A stretch of DNA of 64,000 nucleotides from Paraburkholderia humisilvae (GCF_902859855.1 NZ_CADIKH010000008.1:1-64000); one strand, 5' to 3'; positions 26,223 to 36,723 are shown, numbered from the stretch's first letter. A program made the numbers and translations. Notes: generated by a model from the letters alone, not told the origin.

Positions 26223-28916
26223 TTAGCTGCGTCGATGGTCGTCGTGACCGCCGCCCGTCGCGCGCTGTTCCTGATGCGGTTGAGGCTGTGGATGCGGCTG
26301 CTGCACCGGTTGCGGTCGCGCTTGCGGCTGCGGGTGAGACTCGGGCCGCGGCTGCTGGACTGGCTGTGGCCGTGGTTGCGGCATCGGCTGCGGCCGCGGC
26401 TGTTGCACCTGCTGCTGCGGTCTTGGTTGCTGCGCCGGTTGCGGATGAAACTCGGGGCGCGGTTGCTGAACGGGCTGCTGCGCCTGAGGCGGACGAGCTT
26501 CCGGCTGTGGCGCACGCGGTGCTTGCTGAACAGGCGGGCGAGGCGCATTCGCCTGCGGATTGACGTCCGGGCGCTGTTGTGGGTGCGCGAACGCTTGTCC
26601 CTGCGCTTGTCCCGGGGTTCGTCCCTGTGGCTGTCCCTGCACTTGCGGCGGCCGGCCGCCGCGCTGCGCGAACGGCTGTTGTTCCGGCCGGTCACCCCGT
26701 TGATCACCCTGCTGTTGCGCGATAGGCGCATGCGGTTGTGTCCACGACGGCTGACCGCGCGACGCCTGCGGCTGATTACCCGGTTGCGGGCCTGCGTGAC
26801 CGCCCGGCATGCCTGCGGCCGTGCCGCCCGCGAGTTGCGGCGGCCGTGGCACGCCGTTGCCCGGTCGTGCTTGCGCATTCGGCTGCGGCGCGGCGGCGCT
26901 GGCTTGACCGGACGTCGGCGGGTGGCCCTGCGCAGGCGTGCCGGCCGCGAACGGCTGCGGATGCGGCACACCATTCACGCCATTGGGCTGCCCGCTAAGT
27001 GGAGCGTTGGGTTGACCATTCGGCTGCCGGCCGGGTTCACCCCGCGGCCCACCGCCCGCGACACCGCCTTGCGGCGGCATGCCGGGTCGCTGCATACCGA
27101 CCGGTGCGTGCACGGGACCCGGTCCGTGCGCCGCGACCAGCCGCACGTTCGGCTGCGGTCCACCGGCCTCGCCGATCCTGCGGCCGCCGAAATTCGCAGG
27201 CACCGATGTGTGCACAACCGGATTTCCCGCGCCTGGCACGCGGCCGCCACCCCGCGCGAACTGTTGCGCAAGCTGATCACGATAAGCGGGCGGCACCTCC
27301 GGCCGACGTGTCGCGACGACCGGGCGCGCGATCGCTGTCGCGGGCGGCCGGTAAGCCGCGTTGCGCAAACCGGGAGCGAAACTTTGCCGAACCGGTGCAA
27401 TGCCCGGCGCGCCGGGGGTGAAGCGCGCGTTATGCCACTGCCGCGGATCGACCTTCTGCGCGAAGCGGTTGACCGGCTGGCCATGCACGAACGCGGTCGC
27501 CGGCACGCAGGTCACCGCATGAGGCGCATGGTAATTGACATACGTGTTGTGAATGTTCGTGATGGGGTGGCCATGCCCGAAGATCGGCCGGTTTACGCGA
27601 TCGTAGTAACGCGGGCTCCAGCCGTGACCCCAATGCGGATGCCACGGCTCGCCTGGCCCGAGCGCGAACCACGCAAGCCCGGCGGTCGCGACACCGCCGA
27701 CTGCAAGGCTGACGCCGAAGTCGACATCGCCGCCGCCGTCGCCGACAAATGCGACGAGCGCCGGCGCATAAACCGGCGGTTCGCTGACGATATCGCCCGG
27801 CACCCACGCCCACCCATTGCCGACATACGCCCAGCGGCCGTAGTGATACGGCGCGAAGCCCCATGGCGCATCGTCGACCCACGTCCAGCCCCACGGCGCC
27901 TGCCAGACCCAATGGCCGTCCTGGTACGGCGCCCAGCCGGCGGGCACCTGGTTCGGCGTCCACACCGCGCCGTACTGCGGGTCCTGGCGCCACGTGCCGT
28001 TTGCGTCGAGGTCCTGATAACCGGGAACATCGCGCGACAGGTAACGGGCGGACACCGAGTTGTCTTCCGCGGCATCGCGGCTCGCGGCCCACTGATCAAG
28101 CGCATCGGGCGCGGGCGCGCCGTTCGACGCGGCCTGCTGCAGGTTGGTGCCGGAAAAGCGGATCTGCTGGCCTGCGGCGATCGGCACCTGGCCGCCGTCG
28201 CCGTACACGGTCGCGCTGCCGCTACGCACGGTCACCGTGGTCTCGCTGCCGTCCGGTGCGACGTCCACGCGGTAGTCGCCCGGCGCGCCAATCCCGAGCG
28301 CGAGGTTGGGTGTGTCGATTTCATACGACGCGCCGGCCGGCAGTTCGCGCACGCGCGTCGACAGCGTGCCTTGTGCGACCTTCAGCTGCGTGCTGTCGTC
28401 GTCGAGATTGAGGATGTCGAGATTGGTCGACTCGCCGATACGCACCGCCGTCGAGCCGATATGCAGCTCCGAGCGCGCGCCCTTGTCGTTCCACAACTGG
28501 TCGCCGGTCGTGAGCGGCCGGTTGACCTGCGCGTAGGACCAGTCGGTCGCGCCGGCCGGCTCGGTCGTGACCGTGCCGGCCATGTAGTTCAGGCGCGCGA
28601 TGCGGCCCGGAGGATCGGCATCTTGCGCGTCCGCGGGCTGCGCGCCGGAAGGCGGCGTTTGCTGCGCCGCATCCGGTGGCGGCGCGGGTTCGTCCTGCGC
28701 GAATGCGCGTGGCACGCCGGACATTACGAACAGCGCGGCCGCAACCGCTGCGATGACGGTACGCACCGCGGGCGATGCGCTGCGCAAGCGCGGCGCGGGA
28801 GTGCCGGGCCTGATCTGAGCGGGGCCCCGGCCTTCAATGAGATCGGATGGGACGGCAGTATCCGCAGCAGGTTCGGTAGTACGGTATGGCGAAGAAATAG
28901 GGGTGTGAGTTTTCAT
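26223..28916 (-). CDS. FecR-domain / DUF6600 exported protein with a Pro/Gln-rich tail
   Basis: The 897-aa protein has a long N-terminus with a signal-like helix (about 50-73, ending RAFAQ). A FecR-type beta domain follows (about 105-260: GRIARLNYMAGTV ... LTTGDQLW ... LDDDSTQLKVAQG). Next comes a Trp/Tyr-rich region of DUF6600 type with repeated W-x-PY-x-x-G-x-W units (about 290-380). From about 480 onwards it is low-complexity, ending in many PQ/QPRPQ repeats and a His/Asp/Arg tail. No FecA or ECF sigma gene is nearby, so classic iron signalling is not implied. The ATG has GGAG 6 bp upstream. Cellular role unknown. Confidence 0.75.
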   Translation of the reverse strand: MKTHTPISSPYRTTEPAADTAVPSDLIEGRGPAQIRPGTPAPRLRSASPAVRTVIAAVAAALFVMSGVPRAFAQDEPAPPPDAAQQTPPSGAQPADAQDADPPGRIARLNYMAGTVTTEPAGATDWSYAQVNRPLTTGDQLWNDKGARSELHIGSTAVRIGESTNLDILNLDDDSTQLKVAQGTLSTRVRELPAGASYEIDTPNLALGIGAPGDYRVDVAPDGSETTVTVRSGSATVYGDGGQVPIAAGQQIRFSGTNLQQAASNGAPAPDALDQWAASRDAAEDNSVSARYLSRDVPGYQDLDANGTWRQDPQYGAVWTPNQVPAGWAPYQDGHWVWQAPWGWTWVDDAPWGFAPYHYGRWAYVGNGWAWVPGDIVSEPPVYAPALVAFVGDGGGDVDFGVSLAVGGVATAGLAWFALGPGEPWHPHWGHGWSPRYYDRVNRPIFGHGHPITNIHNTYVNYHAPHAVTCVPATAFVHGQPVNRFAQKVDPRQWHNARFTPGAPGIAPVRQSFAPGLRNAAYRPPATAIARPVVATRRPEVPPAYRDQLAQQFARGGGRVPGAGNPVVHTSVPANFGGRRIGEAGGPQPNVRLVAAHGPGPVHAPVGMQRPGMPPQGGVAGGGPRGEPGRQPNGQPNAPLSGQPNGVNGVPHPQPFAAGTPAQGHPPTSGQASAAAPQPNAQARPGNGVPRPPQLAGGTAAGMPGGHAGPQPGNQPQASRGQPSWTQPHAPIAQQQGDQRGDRPEQQPFAQRGGRPPQVQGQPQGRTPGQAQGQAFAHPQQRPDVNPQANAPRPPVQQAPRAPQPEARPPQAQQPVQQPRPEFHPQPAQQPRPQQQVQQPRPQPMPQPRPQPVQQPRPESHPQPQARPQPVQQPHPQPQPHQEQRATGGGHDDHRRS

Positions 28917-29087
28917 TGGTGACTCCGTCGGGTGCCTTGCAATAAGGCACCGTGTGAAATCACTGTACCTGCGGCGCGTATTTCAAGACGCGTTCTTTTG
29001 TAAGCCACCCGGCCCGCGCTGTAACAAGACGTGTCCCCCGATGCGTAGCCGCTTCGCGATCGCGTTGCAGCGCGCAAAGGCTTCGCA

Positions 29088-29804
29088 TTATGCGCCGCGC
29101 AGGAAGTCGTCGAAATGACGGTGACCGGCGGGCGTCACGCGTAGCACGCGCGGCCGCTCGGCGCGCTCGACCCAGCCGTGCGACGACCACGCATCGAGCA
29201 GCGCCGCGCCGAGTGCGCCGCCCAGGTGCGGCCGCCGCTCACTCCAGTCCGGGCACGTGCATGCGAAGCGCCGTCGCAGCGCGCGCTGGCTCGAGACGTC
29301 GATACCCCAGCCCGCCAGCCGCGCGGCGCCAGCGGGCGTCGCGTCGAGTGTGTCGCCTTGCGTCGCCAGCAATCCGCCGCCGACCAGCTGCTCGTAGACG
29401 CGCACCGCCAGTTCGCCGGCCATATGGTCGTAGCAGGTGCGCGCGTAACGCATATCGACGGGCACGGTCCTCACCGGGCGCGGCGTCGGACGCTGTGGCG
29501 CGGCGGCCTGTGCGACATTCGCGAGCGCTTCAATCGATGCGGCGATATCCGCGGACGCGATCCGGAAATAACGATGCCGGCCGCGCACTTCGAGCGCGAG
29601 CAAGCCGCCTTCGGTGAGTCGTGCGAGATGCGCGCTCGCGGCCGACGGCGACAGTCCGGCGATCAGCGTCAATTCACCCGCGGGTCGCGCGCTGCCATCC
29701 ATCAGCGCCCATAGCATGGCGGCGCGGCCGGGATCGGCGAGCAGCCCGCCGATGCGGCTCAAGCCGGGGAAGTGACCGGTTGCCTCGGTTAGCGGATTGG
29801 ACAT
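29088..29804 (-). CDS. ArsR/SmtB-family transcriptional regulator
   Basis: The 238-aa protein has an ArsR-type winged helix-turn-helix at about 12-85 (GGLLADPGRAAMLWALMDG ... LSPSAASAHLARLTEGGLL). Most ArsR proteins end there; this one has about 140 further residues with C and H positions (CTCPDW near 190) of unclear function. No metal-binding ELCVCDL motif of SmtB/ArsR is present, so its inducer is unknown. ATG at 29804 is preceded by GAGGAG. Confidence 0.82.
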   Translation of the reverse strand: MSNPLTEATGHFPGLSRIGGLLADPGRAAMLWALMDGSARPAGELTLIAGLSPSAASAHLARLTEGGLLALEVRGRHRYFRIASADIAASIEALANVAQAAAPQRPTPRPVRTVPVDMRYARTCYDHMAGELAVRVYEQLVGGGLLATQGDTLDATPAGAARLAGWGIDVSSQRALRRRFACTCPDWSERRPHLGGALGAALLDAWSSHGWVERAERPRVLRVTPAGHRHFDDFLRGA

Positions 29805-30015
29805 CGGAATCTCCTCGATCTCGTGGATGGGTGCGGCCGGCCAGGTGCGGCCGGCGCCCGCAGAACACAGGCCTACTGTACTCGTCGGGCGCATTCGACG
29901 TTTCAGTCTCACACGAAATATCGGATGCATGATTCGTTCCCGGCGAGGCCGTTCTGCGTCGTGCAAGCCCGTCAGGCTAGAATTGCAGAAGGTTTTGTCT
30001 GAGCCGTTCCGTTAT

Positions 30016-30171
30016 ATGAAAATGAAAATCCTCCTTGCCGCTTGCGCGGTCCTCGCCGTGCTGTCGTGCGCCGCTTGCGCGCAAGGCGGCGCGAGCACGC
30101 CGGTGGCCGGCTCCGCCGGCAGCATCCAGATGTACGGCACGATGGACGAAGGCGTCAGCGTACGCAAATAA
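30016..30171 (+). CDS. Small exported peptide with a porin-like N-terminus
   Basis: The 51-codon frame encodes a signal peptide (MKMKILLAACAVLAVLSCAAC), either with a lipobox (VLSC or LSCAAC) or cleaved at ACA. The mature end is GSIQMYGTMDEGVSVRK. That end resembles the first strand of Burkholderia porins (S-V-T-L-Y-G-x-x-D-x-G). It may be a remnant or mimic of a porin gene, or a genuine small lipoprotein. No clear ribosome-binding site is seen. Confidence 0.45.
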   Translation: MKMKILLAACAVLAVLSCAACAQGGASTPVAGSAGSIQMYGTMDEGVSVRK

Positions 30172-30254
30172 GGCGTGTCCCCGGGCCGCATACCGTTATT
30201 TCACGGCGCTCGTATAATCGGCTCCTTTCAATTCGCAGATCGACCGGAGTCAAC

Positions 30255-30761
30255 ATGAGCACCCCACCCAACGCGGCGCCGGATCGTTCGGAGACGACGT
30301 TCCGCTTCCTCGCCGAGCCGACCTCGGTCAATTTCGGCGGCAAGGTGCACGGCGGCGCGCTGATGAAGTGGATCGACGAGACCGCGTATGCATGCGCGGC
30401 GGTCTGGTCCGGCCGCTACTGCGTAACGGTGAGCGTCGGCAATATCCGCTTTCGCCGGCCGATCCTCGTCGGCAATATGGTCGAACTGCGCGCGCGCGTG
30501 GTCGCGACCGGACGCACCAGCATGCACATTCACGTGTCGGTGTGCGCGGGCGATCCGAAGGGCGGCGAGCTGCTGCAAACCACCGATTGTCTCGTCGTGA
30601 TGGTGGCCGTCAACGAAAACGGACATCCGGTGCCGGTGCCGACGTACGTGCCGGTCACCGACGAGCAGCAGCGTCTCGCAAAGTACGCAATGGACGTGAA
30701 AGCAGCGCTCGATGCGATCGTCGAGCTGAAGCCTGAGGAAGTGGCGCAGGGGAAGGTTTGA
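30255..30761 (+). CDS. Hotdog-fold acyl-CoA thioesterase
   Basis: The 168-aa protein has the acyl-CoA hydrolase hotdog signature NFGGKVHGGALMKWIDETAYACA, followed by GNIRFRRPILVGNMVELRARV and TTDCLVVMVAVNENGHPVPVP. Family members hydrolyse acyl-CoA esters to free CoA and are hexameric. The ATG at 30255 is preceded by GGAG. A perfect TATAAT at 30213-30218 is a plausible -10, without a good -35. Substrate chain length cannot be inferred. Confidence 0.88.
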   Translation: MSTPPNAAPDRSETTFRFLAEPTSVNFGGKVHGGALMKWIDETAYACAAVWSGRYCVTVSVGNIRFRRPILVGNMVELRARVVATGRTSMHIHVSVCAGDPKGGELLQTTDCLVVMVAVNENGHPVPVPTYVPVTDEQQRLAKYAMDVKAALDAIVELKPEEVAQGKV

Positions 30762-30817
30762 TATTGACGCGGTGCACGCAGCGCCTCCTGCTGCAGGCGC
30801 ACCGCGCGTGACGCTAA

Positions 30818-32218
30818 TCAGCGTTTCACATCGCCGACCATATCGTGCGGCCGTACCCACTCGTCGAACTGCTGCCCGGTCAGATGTCCGAGCGCGAGCG
30901 CAGCCGCCTTGAGCGTCGTGCCTTCCTTATGCGCTTTCTTCGCGATCTGCGCGGCCTTGTCGTAGCCAATATGCGGGTTGAGCGCGGTGACGAGCATCAG
31001 CGATTCGTTCAGTAGCGTGTCGATGCGTTCGCGATTCGGCTCGATGCCCACTGCGCAGTTATCGTTGAAGCTGTGCGCGCCGTCGGCGAGCAGGCGGATC
31101 GATTGCAGCACGTTGTGCGCGATCATCGGCCGGAACACGTTGAGTTCGAAGTTGCCGCTCGCGCCGCCTACGTTGACCGCGACGTCGTTGCCGAACACCT
31201 GGCAGCACAGCATCGTCATCGCTTCGGACTGCGTCGGGTTGACCTTGCCCGGCATGATCGAGCTGCCCGGCTCGTTCTCCGGAATCGACAGTTCGCCCAG
31301 ACCGCAGCGCGGGCCGCTCGCGAGCCAGCGAATGTCGTTTGTGATCTTCATCAGGCTTGCGGCAATCGTTTTCAGCGCGCCGTGCGCGAACACCAGCGCG
31401 TCGGCCGCGGCCATCACCTCGAACTTGTTCGACGCCGATACGAACGGCTGCCCAGTCAGCTTCGCGATCGCGGCCGCGACCTGATCCGCGAATTGCGGAT
31501 GCGCGTTGAGACCCGTGCCGACCGCGGTGCCGCCCTGCGCAAGCTGATACAGATGCGGCAGCGTCGCTTCGACATGGCGCATGCCCTGATCGAGCTGCGC
31601 AACGTAACCGGAAAACTCCTGGCCCAACGTGAGCGGCGTCGCATCCTGCAGGTGGGTACGGCCGATCTTCACGACGTCGGCGAAAGCCTTTGCCTTGCTG
31701 TCGAGCGTCTCGCGCAGCGTCTTCAACGCGGGCAGCAGATGCTTGACGATGCCGATCGCGGCGGCGATATGCATCGCGGTCGGAAACACGTCGTTCGACG
31801 ACTGGCCGCGGTTCACGTCGTCGTTCGGGTGCACCAGACGCGCTTCGCCGCGTTGGCCGCCGAGCAGTTCGCTCGCGCGGTTCGCGATCACCTCGTTGAG
31901 GTTCATGTTGGTCTGCGTGCCGGAGCCGGTTTGCCAAACGGCCAGCGGGAATTCGCCGGCGTGCTTGCCTTCGATGATTTCTTCGGCCGCATGCACGATC
32001 GCCTTCGCCTTGTTTGCATCGAGCACGCCGAGGCCGAGATTCACTTCGGCGGCCGCACGCTTGATCAGCGCGAGCGCATGGATCAGTTCCGGCGACTGCT
32101 TCTCGGTCGAGATGCGGAAATTCTGCAGCGAGCGCTGCGTTTGCGCTCCCCATAGACGATCGTTCGGCACGGCGATTTCGCCGAACGTATCGCGTTCCAT
32201 CCGTACTGCTTCGGTCAT
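30818..32218 (-). CDS. fumC: Class II fumarate hydratase
   Basis: FumC converts fumarate to malate in the TCA cycle without an iron-sulfur cluster. The 466-aa product starts [18 protein letters not shown], has the [18 protein letters not shown] segment, [17 protein letters not shown] and the superfamily signature [17 protein letters not shown] lies 7 bp before the ATG at 32218. It follows the phospholipase D gene by 47 bp on the same strand, so the two may be co-transcribed. Confidence 0.96.
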   Translation of the reverse strand: MTEAVRMERDTFGEIAVPNDRLWGAQTQRSLQNFRISTEKQSPELIHALALIKRAAAEVNLGLGVLDANKAKAIVHAAEEIIEGKHAGEFPLAVWQTGSGTQTNMNLNEVIANRASELLGGQRGEARLVHPNDDVNRGQSSNDVFPTAMHIAAAIGIVKHLLPALKTLRETLDSKAKAFADVVKIGRTHLQDATPLTLGQEFSGYVAQLDQGMRHVEATLPHLYQLAQGGTAVGTGLNAHPQFADQVAAAIAKLTGQPFVSASNKFEVMAAADALVFAHGALKTIAASLMKITNDIRWLASGPRCGLGELSIPENEPGSSIMPGKVNPTQSEAMTMLCCQVFGNDVAVNVGGASGNFELNVFRPMIAHNVLQSIRLLADGAHSFNDNCAVGIEPNRERIDTLLNESLMLVTALNPHIGYDKAAQIAKKAHKEGTTLKAAALALGHLTGQQFDEWVRPHDMVGDVKR

Positions 32219-32265
32219 GATTTCACTCCGCTTGACTGAATGACGACGGCGCGCGGTACGCGCCG

Positions 32266-33978
32266 TCAAAGCTGGTCGTTGACTGGCAACAGCAAGAATA
32301 AACCCGTCAGCGCATTCCGGTAGAGACCGGCGTTCGGATCGACGGAGTAGGTGACCGTGCGGCCGTCTTCCTCGTCGGTCCACTCGAGATCGGAATGGCT
32401 TGCCGACCCACGGAAGAAGTAGTCCGACGGGTCGGAGAGCGTGACGTGGTAGCTCGATTGCGGTCCGGTCACGCGGTCGAACAGCTCGGCGACCTGTTCG
32501 GCGAGCGGCCCGCTGTGGATCACGAGCCCGAGCTCGGTGTTCAGATGCGCGGAGCGCGGATCGAGATTCATCGAGCCGATCACGAGCGTCTTGCGATCGA
32601 ACACAAGCGTCTTCGCGTGCAGGCTCGCGCGTGAGCGTGAACCGAACACGCCGGTGCGCGCGCTTTCGGCCTGCACCGGCTTGAACTCGTATAGCGCGAC
32701 GCCGGCGTGCAGCAACGGTTCGCGATACGGACTGTAGCCGGCCTGCACCGCGACCGCATCGGTCGCCGCGAGCGAGTTGGTCAGCACCTTCACCTTGACG
32801 CCGCGCGCGGTGAGGCCGGCCAGCGCCTTGACGCCCGCATCGTGCGGCACGAAGTACGGCGACGTGATCAGCACTTCCTGCTGAGCGTGGTCGACCAGAT
32901 CGCGAATGCGCGCGATCACCGGGCTCTGGTAGTCGTCGACGGGCTCACGCACCTTGGCCGGCGAATCGGCATTGAACTCCGCATGCGCCCACGTGAGGCC
33001 GAGCTCGTCCTTTTCGATCTGCAATGCGAGCGGCGTCGCGTTCAACGGCTTGGCGTTATAAGGGTCCGCGTTGTCATGCCAATGCTTGCGCAATGCGTCG
33101 CGCGTCTGATCGAGCTGCTTCGGATCGAATTGCTGCTTGTTCAACGCGCTCAACGGATAGGCGCTGCGGTCGTTCCAGTATTCGTCGAAGCTCGCGGAGA
33201 TGTCCGCGGTAATCGGGCCGGCCGCGAGCACATCGATGTCGCGGAACTGCAGGGTCGGGCTCGCGCTGAAGTATTCGTCGCCGAGGTTGCGGCCGCCGAC
33301 GATGGCGAGCTCGTTGTCGGCGATCATCGCCTTGTTGTGCATCCGGCGCGTGAAGCTGCCGATCTGCGTAAAGAAATTCGACGTGCGCTGATACAGACTG
33401 CCTTGCGCGCTGCCGAACGGGTTGAACACACGGATCTCGATGTTCGGATGCGTGTTGAGCGCGGCCATCACGTCGTCGAGGTCCTTGAAGTTCAGGTCGT
33501 CGACCAGCATCCGCACGCGTACGCCATGGTCTGCCGCATAGAGCGCGGCCGCGAGCAGCAGCTTGCCGGTGGTGTCCTCGTTTGCGATGTAGTACTGCAT
33601 ATCGAGGGTTTTGGTCGCGGCGCGCGCGAGCGCAATGCGCATCTGCAGCGCTTCGGTGCCATTGGGCAGCACGCGAAAGCCTGACTCGTCGGGGTGGGCG
33701 GCTTCAGGTGCGGCAAGCGCGGCCGCGAGCGGCGTCGCGGCGGATTGCGGCAGCGCATGCGTGACCGGCTGGTCGAACGACGAAGCGGGCGGACGGGTTG
33801 CGCAGCCGCCTAGCGCGGCGGCCGCGGCGACCACACACGTCGCGCGGGCCAGTATGCCGGATGTGTTGGGTGGCGAACGAAGGGTGATGAGGGTGCGGAT
33901 GAACAGAGCAAAGACCGATAGCGCGCACCATGCGCGGTATGGCGAAGCATCGCGATCTTGACGGTGGTACGCCGGCAC
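32266..33978 (-). CDS. Phospholipase D-family lipoprotein (ClsC/YmdC-like)
   Basis: The 570-aa protein has an N-terminal hydrophobic segment and a lipobox LGGC near residue 58, so it is likely a lipoprotein. Two PLD catalytic motifs are present: [18 protein letters not shown] in the first half and [20 protein letters not shown] in the second. Both match HxK(x)4D(x)6GS/GG. Paired HKD motifs define cardiolipin synthases of the ClsC type and phospholipases; context does not separate them. The start is GTG at 33978 with GGGAGGA upstream. Confidence 0.87.
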   Translation of the reverse strand: MPAYHRQDRDASPYRAWCALSVFALFIRTLITLRSPPNTSGILARATCVVAAAAALGGCATRPPASSFDQPVTHALPQSAATPLAAALAAPEAAHPDESGFRVLPNGTEALQMRIALARAATKTLDMQYYIANEDTTGKLLLAAALYAADHGVRVRMLVDDLNFKDLDDVMAALNTHPNIEIRVFNPFGSAQGSLYQRTSNFFTQIGSFTRRMHNKAMIADNELAIVGGRNLGDEYFSASPTLQFRDIDVLAAGPITADISASFDEYWNDRSAYPLSALNKQQFDPKQLDQTRDALRKHWHDNADPYNAKPLNATPLALQIEKDELGLTWAHAEFNADSPAKVREPVDDYQSPVIARIRDLVDHAQQEVLITSPYFVPHDAGVKALAGLTARGVKVKVLTNSLAATDAVAVQAGYSPYREPLLHAGVALYEFKPVQAESARTGVFGSRSRASLHAKTLVFDRKTLVIGSMNLDPRSAHLNTELGLVIHSGPLAEQVAELFDRVTGPQSSYHVTLSDPSDYFFRGSASHSDLEWTDEEDGRTVTYSVDPNAGLYRNALTGLFLLLPVNDQL

Positions 33979-34253
33979 ACTGATCCTCCCGATGGGACAT
34001 CGCGCAATCGCCCGGCGGGGCAGGCGTCACGTTGGGAAGGCCATTCTACGAGGAATCGGCGGCGCGGGTCGGGAAGATAGCAAGCGTTGCGCGATGGCCG
34101 TGCGCCGCGGTTTTGCGGTGCGACGGACGCTTGCAACGCTTCGCGCGATTTGGCGTCGCGGTTCGCGAAGTACGATTGTGGCGCGCCACGTTGACGTCGT
34201 CACTGGTTGAATGCGCAACGAACCGTGACGGACGTTGCGCGCCAGAGGATGGA

Positions 34254-35678
34254 CTACCGCTGCGGCGATGCGGTGGGACGCGCCCCGCCTGGTGTGTGCA
34301 CCGCGATCTGTTTGGCGCTCTTCCAGTGAAAGCGCAGCGTCATCAGCAGCGCGACGCTCGCGAGCCCCGCGGCGAGTCCCCACCACAGTCCGCGTGCGCC
34401 AAGGCCGAAGTGAAACGCGAGCACGTAGCCGGTCGGAAAGCCGATGCCCCAGTAGCCGAAGGTCGCGGCTAACATGGGTATGCGGGTGTCCTTGAGTCCG
34501 CGCAGACAGCCGGAGCCGACCGTCTGCATGCCATCGACGATCTGGAAAATGGCGGCGACGCCGAGCAGCGAACTCGCGAGCGCGACTGTACCGGCGTTGG
34601 CCGGATCGTCCAGATGCAGATACAGCCCGACGATCCAATGCGGCGTGGTGATCATCACGAGCCCCGAGAGCGACATGAAGCCGACACCGAGCCCGAGCGC
34701 GACAAAGCCCGCGTGGCGCGCGGCGAGCGGCTGGCCCGCGCCGGACCAGTAGCCGACCCGCACGTTCGCCGCCTGGCCGATCGCAAGCGGCACCATGAAG
34801 GCCACCGATGCGACGTTCAGTGCGATCTGATGCGCGGCGAGCTGGGTTTCGCCGAACAGGCCCACCGTCAGCCCGGTCGCGAGAAACAGCATCGATTCGA
34901 CGCCGTAAGTGATCGCCACCGGCCAGCCGATGCCGAACAGCTCGCCCATCAGCGGCACATTCGGACGCACCGCACTGACGAAATGCCGGTAGCGCGGCCG
35001 CAGATGCAGCAGCGCCATCAGCATCAACGCGGAGAGCCAGACCGTGACCGTCGTCGCGACGGCTGAGCCGAGGAAGCCGAGGCGAGGCAGTCCATACGCG
35101 CCATGAATCAGCCCGTAGTTGAGAAAGCCGTTGAACACGACACTGCCGATCGAAACCCACAGCAGACGTTTCGCCGCGCCGATCGCCGGCAGGAACGAGC
35201 GCATCAGCCCGACACCGATCAGGCTCGCGGGCGCGCCCCAGCGCAGCACCGCGCAGTATTCGCCGATGTGCTGGGCGAGCACGGTGGGTTCGCCGAACGT
35301 GGTCAGGATCGGCGCGGCGAATGACAGCAGCACGAATGCCGGAACGGCGAGCAGCATCGACAGCGCGAAGCCTGTCCAGTAAATGTCCGGCACGCGGTTG
35401 TCATCTTGCGCGCCGCGCGCATGCGCGACGCTGACGCTGACCGACGTCAGCACGCCCTGCAGCAACGTCACCACGACGAAGAACAGGTTCGCGCCGAGGC
35501 CGCCTGCCGCGAGTGCGTCCGGGCCGAGCGAGCCGAGCAGCACGGTGTCGGTGACGCTCATCGCCATTTGCGACAGCTGCGCGATGGCGAGCGGCGCCGC
35601 GAGCCGCGCGGTGTCGGCGGCATGGCGTGATAGCGACGGCGACCCGGCAAGCGGGCGGGAGAAACCGGATTGGGACAT
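34254..35678 (-). CDS. MATE-family multidrug/Na+ efflux protein (NorM-like)
   Basis: The protein of about 474 aa has the twelve-helix MATE pattern in two homologous halves. The first half opens PLAIAQLSQMAMSVTDTVLLG and has AAGGLGANLFF; the second contains FGIGWPVAITYGVESMLFL and AAHQIALNVASVAFMVPLAIGQAANVRVG. MATE proteins export cationic drugs and metabolites in exchange for Na+ or H+. I chose ATG 35678 (MSQSGF); an in-frame ATG at 35705 is possible. Confidence 0.92.
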   Translation of the reverse strand: MSQSGFSRPLAGSPSLSRHAADTARLAAPLAIAQLSQMAMSVTDTVLLGSLGPDALAAGGLGANLFFVVVTLLQGVLTSVSVSVAHARGAQDDNRVPDIYWTGFALSMLLAVPAFVLLSFAAPILTTFGEPTVLAQHIGEYCAVLRWGAPASLIGVGLMRSFLPAIGAAKRLLWVSIGSVVFNGFLNYGLIHGAYGLPRLGFLGSAVATTVTVWLSALMLMALLHLRPRYRHFVSAVRPNVPLMGELFGIGWPVAITYGVESMLFLATGLTVGLFGETQLAAHQIALNVASVAFMVPLAIGQAANVRVGYWSGAGQPLAARHAGFVALGLGVGFMSLSGLVMITTPHWIVGLYLHLDDPANAGTVALASSLLGVAAIFQIVDGMQTVGSGCLRGLKDTRIPMLAATFGYWGIGFPTGYVLAFHFGLGARGLWWGLAAGLASVALLMTLRFHWKSAKQIAVHTPGGARPTASPQR

Positions 35679-35835
35679 GACGGCAAAAGGGGCGCGGCGC
35701 CGCATCAGATTGTCTGCGCCGCATGTAATGTTTTTGTTAAAACGAACAGCTTATTGCGTCGTGCGACGGCTGTCGATCAGCAAGCTCGTTTGCGGTGTGG
35801 GTTTTCGGCGCGCGACGCCGCGCGATGCGTCACGT

Positions 35836-36054
35836 TCACGCTTCGTGGACGGCGATGCGGGTATCGCCGAGCAACACCGCCTGTCCCGCGCGAATCTTGC
35901 ACGTTTTGCGCAGCTCAACCTGGCCATCCACGGTGACTGCGCCGGATGCGACAAGCGCCTTCGCTGATCCGCCGCTATCCGCGAGACCCGTCAGTTTCAG
36001 CAGATTGTGCAATTCGACGTAGTCGCCGGTCAGGGTGAAATCGAGGTTGGGCAT
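35836..36054 (-). CDS. S4-domain RNA-binding protein (YbcJ-like)
   Basis: The 72-aa protein is essentially a single S4 domain (YVELHNLLKLTGLADSGGSAKALVASGAVTVDG with the EL-RKTCKIRAGQ continuation). Such small proteins bind structured RNA and are often linked to ribosome recycling or assembly. The ATG at 36054 is the only start that gives the normal YbcJ length. Confidence 0.85.
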   Translation of the reverse strand: MPNLDFTLTGDYVELHNLLKLTGLADSGGSAKALVASGAVTVDGQVELRKTCKIRAGQAVLLGDTRIAVHEA

Positions 36055-36384
36055 GGCAGTTGCGGGTTGGGCGCGGTGAGAGAGGCGGGTGGGGGCAGGT
36101 AGGACGGAAAGGGATTCGCATCATAAGCCAAAGCGTAGGGCACGTCGCCCTGCAGCGGAAAGTGGGGGCGAGTGCGCCGCGAAATCTCTGATGCAAGCGG
36201 TTGTTATACGGATGTTTGAAAATGAAACCGTAAGTAACACCGGCTGTTTATGGCGAACTTCGCTCGAAAAGACACGGTCATTGGAATGGACCTTTTGCAT
36301 TTCGCATTAGGCTGAATAAATGACTGGATGGTGCGCGCGCTGTACCGTGCGGCGCCCGGTTGACAACCTTCAGAGAGAATCGCC
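36055..36384. other. Non-coding spacer before a small exported protein gene
   Basis: No gene is supported in these 330 bp. GC content falls between about 36190 and 36330, which suits a promoter region. No well-spaced -35/-10 pair was found. A TTGACA at 36360-36365 lies too close to the ATG at 36385 to be its -35. Confidence 0.4.
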
Positions 36385-36678
36385 ATGCCCCAGCTTCGTT
36401 TGCTGCTGATCGGCAGTTCGGTCGCCGCGCTGGCCACGACTGCCGCCGTCGCGCAGATCTCCGCGCAGGCGCCCGCCACGCAGCGAAGCGCGCCGCCCAC
36501 CGCGCCTGCCGCACAGGGCGTTCAGATGCCGACTCCCACCCGCCAGGCGCAGGCGCAGCAGACATTGACCGCGCCTGCCCCGCACGACCCGCTCGCGCAG
36601 AAACGCAATGCCGATGCTCAAGCCAACGCCGGGCACGGCGACCCGAAGAAAGGGACGAAGGGGACGCAGGCGCAATAA
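36385..36678 (+). CDS. Small exported Ala/Gln/Pro-rich protein
   Basis: The 97-aa product has a signal peptide (about 1-23, LLLIGSSVAALATTAAVAQ). A low-complexity mature part rich in Ala, Gln, Pro and Thr follows, with a basic end (HGDPKKGTKGTQAQ). I do not recognise a family. Signal peptide, plausible ribosome-binding site (AGAGAGAA) and clean isolation between other genes support a real gene. Confidence 0.55.
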   Translation: MPQLRLLLIGSSVAALATTAAVAQISAQAPATQRSAPPTAPAAQGVQMPTPTRQAQAQQTLTAPAPHDPLAQKRNADAQANAGHGDPKKGTKGTQAQ

Positions 36679-36723
36679 CAGGACGAACAACGCGAACGAA
36701 AAAAGGGCGCTTGTCGTCGCGCA

